Assembly (NCBI GenBank): GCA_021732945.1
Contig: JAKFWB010000412.1
Coordinates: 1 to 9,639, forward strand
DNA length: 9,639 bases
From: Porphyrobacter sp.
GTDB taxonomy: Bacteria; Pseudomonadota; Alphaproteobacteria; Sphingomonadales; Sphingomonadaceae
Reading direction: 5' to 3'
Below are positions 6,063 through 9,639 of the stretch, in pieces; the stretch's first letter is position 1; each line of letters opens with the position of its first letter. The notes beneath the pieces are model-generated. The model saw nothing but the letters and a program-made list of their open reading frames with translations. It was not told the origin of the DNA and made no database searches. Made by a program: the position numbers and the translations under genes.

Positions 6063-7918
6063 CCCCGATACAGCCCGTCCACCCGCTCCTGATACCGCTC
6101 GCGGATCTTGTGGCGGCGGATCTTCATGCTTGGCGTCATTTCTTCGTTCTCGATTGAAAACGCCTCATCCGCAAAAGCGAACTGCCGCACCTTCTCGATC
6201 ACGGACAGATCGGCGTTGGTGCGGTCGACCGCAGCGCGCACCGCGTTCTTGAAGGCAGGCAGTTCCTGCAAGGCCTTCAGATCGAACTTCTCGCCGTTTT
6301 CGCGCGCCCATTCCAGCGCCCATTCGGCATCGGGCACGATCAGGCCGACCACATAGGGCCGCTTGTCCCCGCTCACCATCGCCTGCGCGATTTCGGGCTG
6401 GAGCGTCAGCATCCCTTCGACCTTCTGCGGGGCGATATTGTCGCCCTTGTCGTTGACGATCATGTCCTTCTTGCGGTCGGTAATGACGATCCGGCCCTTG
6501 TTGTCGATATGCCCGATGTCGCCGGTGTGCAGCCAGCCATCCTGAAGTGTGCGCGCGGTTTCGACATCGTTGCGCCAATAGCCGTGCATCACCAGCTCGC
6601 CGCGCACCAGAATCTCGCCATCCTCGGCAATCCGCACCTCGACGCCGCGCAGGGGCGGGCCAACGGTGTCCATCTTCAGCCCGACCTTGGGGCGATTGCA
6701 GCTGATCACCGGGCCGGCCTCGGTCTGGCCGTAGCCTTGCAGCATGGTGAGGCCCATCGCGTCGAAGAAATTGCCGACTTCGGGATTGAGCGGCGCGCCG
6801 CCCGAAACCATCGCCTTGATCCGCCCGCCGAACTTGGCGCGGATCTTGGGGCGAAGCGCCTTTTCGACGATGAAATCCAAGGGCCGATCTCGCAGGCGCT
6901 TCTTGCCACCGCGCGATTTCTCGGTGATCTTGAGCGCGCTATCCATCATAAAATTGGCAACTTTACCCTGCTTTTCGACCTGCTTCATGATGCGGGTGCG
7001 CAGCACTTCGAACAGGCGCGGGACCACGACCATGAAGGTCGGGCGGGTCTCCTCGATATTGCTCGCGAGCTTTTCCAGCCCTTCGGAATAGAAGATTTCC
7101 GCGCCCACCCCGATGGGCAGATATTGCCCGCCGGTGTGCTCATAGGCGTGGGACAGCGGCAGGAACGAGAGGAAGCGTTCGGTGCCGAGGCCGAAATCAT
7201 TGATCAGCACCTCCGCCGCACCGGCGGCATTGCAAAGGATCATCCCGTGGTGCTGCATCACGCCGCGCGGCGCGCCGCCGGTGCCGCTGGTGTAGATCAG
7301 ACAGGCAGTGTCATCGCGGGTAATCCCGGCGATACGCGCATCCACTGCCGCGCGCGCGGCAGCCGCATCGCCGGTGATCAGCGCGGCCCAATCGTGATAG
7401 GCAAAGCTGCCTGCCTGCCGGGGCTTTGCTTTGTCGAGTTCGATCACGTGCTCGACCAGACCCGTCTGTCCAATCGCGCCGACCACCGGTGTGAGCAGTT
7501 TCTCGTTCGAAACAATCACCGCGCGCGCCCCCGAATTGTCGAGGATATGCGCGTGATCGCGGCGGGTGTTGGTGGTGTAGGTCGGCACGGTGATGCACCC
7601 CGCCGCCATGATCGCAAGGTCGGCGATGCACCATTCGGGGCGGTTTTCGCTGACCAGCGCGACCCGGTCGCCATCCTGCAATCCCATGGCGCGCAAGGCT
7701 TCGGCGAGCAGGCAGAGATGCTCGGCGGCCGAGCGCCAGCTTTGCGTCACCCATTCCCCGCTGGTTTTGTGGCCAAGGAAAGGCGCATCACCTTTCTCGT
7801 CCGCGCGTTTCAGAAACAGCGCGACGAGGTTCGGCGCACCATCAATGTCCTGCAACAGCAGGTGATCCGCCGGGTTAACGACCGCGCGGGCCGCGTGATG
7901 CAGCATGGGGGAATGCAC
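6059..7918 (-). CDS. AMP-forming long-chain acyl-CoA synthetase
   Basis: ANL-superfamily ligase expected to activate a fatty acid as acyl-AMP and then transfer it to CoA. Numbering from the GTG at 7918 gives 619 residues, normal for the FAA1/FadD15-like branch. Motifs: P-loop YTSGTGGAPRGV from residue 209, GYGQTEAG at 395-402, GWLHTGD at 461-467, DRKKD at 481-485, and the C-terminal catalytic Lys599 in TPSMKIRR. I chose the GTG at 7918 because AGGAG (7928-7932) lies 9 bases upstream; the ATG at 7906 is the alternative. The reading frame stays open to 8023, but from 7975 outward that sequence is transposon terminal repeat and IS end, so the extension is not native coding. It overlaps the hydrolase start by 4 bp (GTGA). 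Only 56 bp of native sequence lie upstream before a Tn3-family insertion, so its original promoter may be displaced or replaced. Substrate chain length cannot be read from the sequence. Confidence 0.93.
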   Translation of the reverse strand: MHSPMLHHAARAVVNPADHLLLQDIDGAPNLVALFLKRADEKGDAPFLGHKTSGEWVTQSWRSAAEHLCLLAEALRAMGLQDGDRVALVSENRPEWCIADLAIMAAGCITVPTYTTNTRRDHAHILDNSGARAVIVSNEKLLTPVVGAIGQTGLVEHVIELDKAKPRQAGSFAYHDWAALITGDAAAARAAVDARIAGITRDDTACLIYTSGTGGAPRGVMQHHGMILCNAAGAAEVLINDFGLGTERFLSFLPLSHAYEHTGGQYLPIGVGAEIFYSEGLEKLASNIEETRPTFMVVVPRLFEVLRTRIMKQVEKQGKVANFMMDSALKITEKSRGGKKRLRDRPLDFIVEKALRPKIRAKFGGRIKAMVSGGAPLNPEVGNFFDAMGLTMLQGYGQTEAGPVISCNRPKVGLKMDTVGPPLRGVEVRIAEDGEILVRGELVMHGYWRNDVETARTLQDGWLHTGDIGHIDNKGRIVITDRKKDMIVNDKGDNIAPQKVEGMLTLQPEIAQAMVSGDKRPYVVGLIVPDAEWALEWARENGEKFDLKALQELPAFKNAVRAAVDRTNADLSVIEKVRQFAFADEAFSIENEEMTPSMKIRRHKIRERYQERVDGLYRG

Positions 7919-7974
7919 TGGCAAAGGCTCCTGATCCCTTCGGAAATGTCCTCGGGGCTTAGCGCGGCCCCGTT

Positions 7975-8009
7975 GGGGTCGGTACACAGAACGGACCCAG
8001 ATATACGCT
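7975..8009 (+). repeat. Outer 35 bp of a Tn3-family 38-bp terminal inverted repeat
   Basis: The segment begins GGGGTCGGTACACAGAACGG and ends ATATACGCT. Aligned without gaps to the Tn21 TIR as I remember it, the restored 38 bp agree at about two thirds of positions, including GGGGTCG, AACGGA and ACGCTAAG. The remaining AAG is at 9516-9518 on the far side of the inserted IS. Confidence 0.82.
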
Positions 8010-8012
8010 CTC

Positions 8013-8022
8013 ATGACTGCCA
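8013..8022 (+). repeat. Subterminal inverted repeat of the IS (3' end copy)
   Basis: ATGACTGCCA on the plus strand, 3 bp inside the element end at 8010. It is the exact inverse of 9499-9508. Confidence 0.8.
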
Positions 8023-8050
8023 TCCGAGACGCTGGCCGAGTTTACTCCTT

Positions 8051-8280
8051 CGCTGGCCTCGAGACCAGCGGTCGCATTGACCTTGGCGGGTGTGCCGCGG
8101 GCGCCTGATCGACGACGATTGATCATGCTCTCATCCGCGGGTTGATTACCGCACTACCCGTATCCGTCGCTGGGCCTATCCTCCGTCTAAGTTCGGGCGT
8201 CGGACGAACCTGCCCCACCGTACACCGTGGATTGCCCATCACAGTCGGGTGCCCGCGGCACGCCGGCCAAGGCTATGCAG
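8051..8280 (-). ncRNA. Candidate bridge RNA / seekRNA in the 3' non-coding end of the IS
   Basis: IS110-family transposases use an element-encoded guide RNA, located 3' of the transposase gene in the IS1111 group. This non-coding stretch is strongly structured. Arms at about 8074-8108 and 8245-8280 are inverted copies with roughly 80% identity. A near-perfect palindrome sits at 8051-8070 (CGCTGG...CCAGCG around CTCGAG). Read as minus-strand RNA, 5' to 3', it contains CTTAG (8191-8187), identical to the left target half plus core; then ATACG (8163-8159), complementary to the right target half next to the core; then ATGAGAG (8134-8128), identical to the IS 3' end plus core. CCCG and CGGG flank the two target segments and could close a target-binding loop. 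Order and strandedness agree with the left guide, right guide, donor guide arrangement known from IS621. A fourth, right-donor guide is not clear. Ends of the RNA are uncertain and the guide matches are short. Confidence 0.45.
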
Positions 8281-8321
8281 TTGGTGCGCTGGCGCCTCCT
8301 CTCGTTAATGTCGTGGGTGGA

Positions 8322-9437
8322 TCAGCCGGCTATCGCCGGCGACACCCGACGGGCGATGTCCCAGGCATAGCCGACCAGTTCACGCGCGATCGCGGTGGTC
8401 ACCTTGGGCTGAGGCTTGCCCGTGGCCGCCAGGCGACGGTAGCGCTGGCACAGGCGAACCTGCGCTTTCCACCCGATCGCCTGGATGTCCTCGGACAAGT
8501 CGATGACCCGCTCACGGTAGCGTCGTTCCTCGCGAGCGGGCAGTCGATACGACCAGCCCGCCTCAATCAGCATGGTTCGTGCCTGCGCGTTGCCCGCGCG
8601 GGTGATCCGGCCCCGTTTGGTCCGAGCGCCGCTGGAGTGCTCGGACGGCACCAAGCCGACATACGCCATCAGTTGCTTGGGATTGTCGAAGCGGGTGAGA
8701 TCGCCTACTTCAGCGACCAGCGTCGCAGCGCTGACCAGCCTGATACCGCGCAGGACCTGTAGATTGCGGACCAGCGGCGCAAAACACCATGCGTCCACCG
8801 CTTCAGTCAGCGCCGCTTCTAAGCGCCCAACCCGTGCCTGCGCCTCCAGCACCCGCTTCTGCATTTCCTCGAATGCCAGCTGTTGGTGGGGAAAATCGAA
8901 CCGCTGCTCGGACAACCACCGCCAGTACATTTTCGTCCAGGCCGCCTTGCCGCCGAAACGACGATCATGACGCAACAGGAAGCTGCGCACTGTCTGCTTG
9001 GCTCCGATGGCATCATCTTGCGCGCTGCGTCGCGCGCGGATGAGATCGCGTACCGCCTCGTGCGCTTCGTCCGGTATCCAGATTGCGGTGAGTTCGCCAG
9101 CGCGTAGCAGCCGCGCCAGGGTCATCGCGTCACGCCGGTCCGTCTTTACATGGTCACCAGGGCGCCGCGGCATCATCGAGGGGGCGATGACGATGCAATT
9201 CTGTCCCAGCTTCGTCAGCAGCCGATGCAAGCCATACCCGCAGGGACCAGCTTCGTAGCAGACGTTCAACGTCACGCCCGGTCCAGTCAGCCGCTTGACC
9301 AGCTTCCTGATCGCATCGTCCTCGTTGGCGACCGTGCCGACGAAACGCACCTCGCCTCCGCGTTCCCCATCGGCAACCGCGACCGCAATGGTTTCCTTAT
9401 GAACGTCCAGACCAACGTATTTCACCGTCTCCGTCAT
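8322..9437 (-). CDS. IS110 family (IS1111 group) transposase
   Basis: A full-length DEDD recombinase of 371 residues. The N-terminal RuvC-like domain supplies the four acidic residues Asp11 (GLDVHK), Glu62 (YEAGP), Asp100 and Asp103 (KTDRRDA). A coiled-coil-like linker covers about 185-215. The C-terminal Transposase_20 domain (about 223-300) contains VLRGIRLVSAATLVAEVGD, the AYVGLVPSEHSSG motif (259-270) with the candidate catalytic serine, and GRITRAGNAQAR. No stop or frameshift interrupts the gene, so the IS may still be active. The ATG at 9437 is preceded by GGAG (9445-9448) with 7-base spacing. In this family the enzyme excises the element as a circle and inserts it at a site chosen by its guide RNA. 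The gene ends with a small hairpin GCCGGC-TATC-GCCGGC (8325-8340). It is transcribed towards the acyl-CoA synthetase operon. Confidence 0.96.
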   Translation of the reverse strand: MTETVKYVGLDVHKETIAVAVADGERGGEVRFVGTVANEDDAIRKLVKRLTGPGVTLNVCYEAGPCGYGLHRLLTKLGQNCIVIAPSMMPRRPGDHVKTDRRDAMTLARLLRAGELTAIWIPDEAHEAVRDLIRARRSAQDDAIGAKQTVRSFLLRHDRRFGGKAAWTKMYWRWLSEQRFDFPHQQLAFEEMQKRVLEAQARVGRLEAALTEAVDAWCFAPLVRNLQVLRGIRLVSAATLVAEVGDLTRFDNPKQLMAYVGLVPSEHSSGARTKRGRITRAGNAQARTMLIEAGWSYRLPAREERRYRERVIDLSEDIQAIGWKAQVRLCQRYRRLAATGKPQPKVTTAIARELVGYAWDIARRVSPAIAG

Positions 9438-9483
9438 GACTCGTCTCCGCTGCTGACAAATCCATCATCAGCATCTCAGATTC

Positions 9484-9498
9484 GAGCCTCCGAGGCTC
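9484..9498. promoter_or_regulatory. Perfect 7-bp inverted repeat in the 5' end of the IS
   Basis: GAGCCTC-C-GAGGCTC lies between the subterminal repeat and the transposase start, 46 bp before the ATG. It could be a transposase- or repressor-binding site or an mRNA hairpin limiting translation. Function is not shown. Confidence 0.4.
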
Positions 9499-9508
9499 TG
9501 GCAGTCAT
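9499..9508 (-). repeat. Subterminal inverted repeat of the IS (5' end copy)
   Basis: On the minus strand this reads ATGACTGCCA. It is 7 bp inside the element end at 9515 when the core dinucleotide is counted, or 5 bp without it. Confidence 0.8.
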
Positions 9509-9513
9509 GGGGT

Positions 9514-9639
9514 CTAAGGTTTTGCCGTGCCTTCGACGGCGCGCATCTGGCGAAGCGGTCTGAGCGCGGTGGATGGCGCATCGGGATCGGTCCAGAGGTA
9601 ATCGCCGGTGAGATTGATATGCTGCCAACCGAGCGGTGA
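9514..9639 (-). CDS. tnpA: Tn3-family transposase TnpA, C-terminal 41 residues (5' part beyond window)
   Basis: The minus-strand frame from the right edge reads SPLGWQHINLTGDYLW, then LRPLRQMR, and ends at a TAG stop. P-L-G-W-x-H-I-N-L-T-G-D-Y-x-W followed by RPLR is the C-terminal signature of Tn21-like Tn3-family DDE transposases. The stop codon overlaps the inner edge of the transposon's TIR, the usual place for this gene to end. Because the IS crossover core CT is kept at both junctions, the TAG stop survives the IS insertion, so the protein would be unchanged. The interrupted TIR, however, probably impairs transposition of this end. The remaining roughly 900 or more residues lie outside the window. 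Confidence 0.85.
   Translation of the reverse strand, partial: SPLGWQHINLTGDYLWTDPDAPSTALRPLRQMRAVEGTAKP

Larger units (their letters stand above)
8010..9515 (-). mobile_element. IS110 family, IS1111-group insertion sequence, complete (about 1506 bp)
   Basis: A complete element with one transposase gene. The boundaries follow from restoring the split Tn3 TIR. A CT dinucleotide is present at both junctions (8008-8009 and 9514-9515) and behaves as the shared crossover core, so exact ends shift by 2 bp depending on which copy is counted. There is no other target duplication, as expected for IS110-type recombination. Ten-bp inverted repeats ATGACTGCCA (8013-8022, and inverted at 9499-9508) are subterminal. 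Read in the transposase sense, 7 bp (AGACCCC) lie outside the left one and 3 bp (GAG) outside the right one. IS4321 and IS5075 of the IS1111 group have this 7-and-3 layout and also insert into Tn21-family TIRs. The 5' non-coding end is short (about 78 bp) and the 3' end long (about 312 bp), the IS1111-group arrangement. Confidence 0.85.
7975..9639 (-). mobile_element. Tn3-family transposon end (continues beyond window), interrupted by an IS
   Basis: The outer end of a Tn3-family element starts at 7975 with GGGGTCG. Its TIR is continuous from 7975 to 8009, is then interrupted by an IS110-family element, and is completed by AAG at 9516-9518. The 38-bp repeat so restored ends ACGCTAAG, the usual inner end for this family. 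The transposase 3' end lies directly inside, as is normal for Tn3-family transposons. The 5 bp outside (7970-7974, CCGTT) should be the target-site duplication, with its partner at the other end outside the window. Confidence 0.82.

Noticed and set aside
8051..8070. GGTCTC in the palindrome as the right-donor guide of the bridge RNA
   Set aside because: It is complementary to G-AG-ACC at the IS junction, but it is buried in a near-perfect hairpin and lies outside the expected donor loop, so it was not called.
6509..8080. Plus-strand open frame of 523 codons
   Set aside because: It is antisense to the acyl-CoA synthetase and runs on into the TIR and IS end; high GC in the third codon position keeps antisense frames open.
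8142..8762. Plus-strand open frame of 206 codons across the IS 3' end
   Set aside because: Most of it is antisense to the transposase and the rest covers the structured non-coding end; no domain or ribosome binding site is seen.
9509..9546. GGGGTCTAAGG read as the outer end of the Tn3 terminal repeat
   Set aside because: It begins with GGGGTC but does not end in TAAG at 38 bp and would lie inside the tnpA coding region. Splitting it as IS end (GGGGT), core (CT) and TIR remainder (AAG) restores a full canonical TIR with 7975-8009.
1..9639. CRISPR arrays, tRNA or rRNA genes
   Set aside because: No regularly spaced direct repeats and no tRNA- or rRNA-like sequence were recognised on either strand.

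Overview
The window reads as a high-GC alphaproteobacterial chromosome, most likely from the order Sphingomonadales (Erythrobacteraceae or Sphingomonadaceae). The pointers are a DUF3576 lipoprotein gene directly upstream of leuS, a phaB-type reductase, a LuxR-HTH/DUF4019 membrane protein, and a dispersed GC-rich palindromic repeat. The assignment rests on family recognition and base composition only; no search was run.

Layout. Positions 1-1343 (minus strand) hold a DUF3576 lipoprotein gene followed by leuS, which runs off the left edge. The leuS reading frame carries an in-frame copy of a palindromic repeat. Positions 1344-1678 are intergenic, with a probable promoter for the DUF3576-leuS operon. 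A gene for a secreted protein of unknown function follows (1679-2440, plus), then phaB (2624-3346, plus). Next come a membrane-tethered LuxR-HTH/DUF4019 protein (3379-4149, minus) and a divergent small protein with a HEPN-like R-x4-H motif (4254-4772, plus). A translationally coupled pair follows on the minus strand: an AMP-forming acyl-CoA synthetase (start best placed at 7918) and a membrane-anchored class-C beta-lactamase-like serine hydrolase.

The right end is a nested mobile element. A Tn3-family transposon begins at 7975, 56 bp upstream of the synthetase start. Its 38-bp terminal inverted repeat (TIR) is split by an IS110/IS1111-type insertion sequence of about 1506 bp (8010-9515). Joining 7975-8009 to 9516-9518 restores a 38-bp repeat that starts GGGGTCG and ends ACGCTAAG. 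The last 41 codons and stop of the Tn3 transposase lie just inside it and run off the right edge. The IS has 10-bp subterminal inverted repeats set 7 and 3 bp from its ends, a full-length DEDD transposase, a short 5' end and a roughly 310-bp 3' non-coding end. That 3' end contains long inverted repeats and short segments matching the target and the IS end, as expected for a guide RNA (bridge RNA/seekRNA). This is the most interesting part of the window. All genes from 4758 to 9639 point the same way, so transcription from the mobile elements could reach the synthetase-hydrolase operon.
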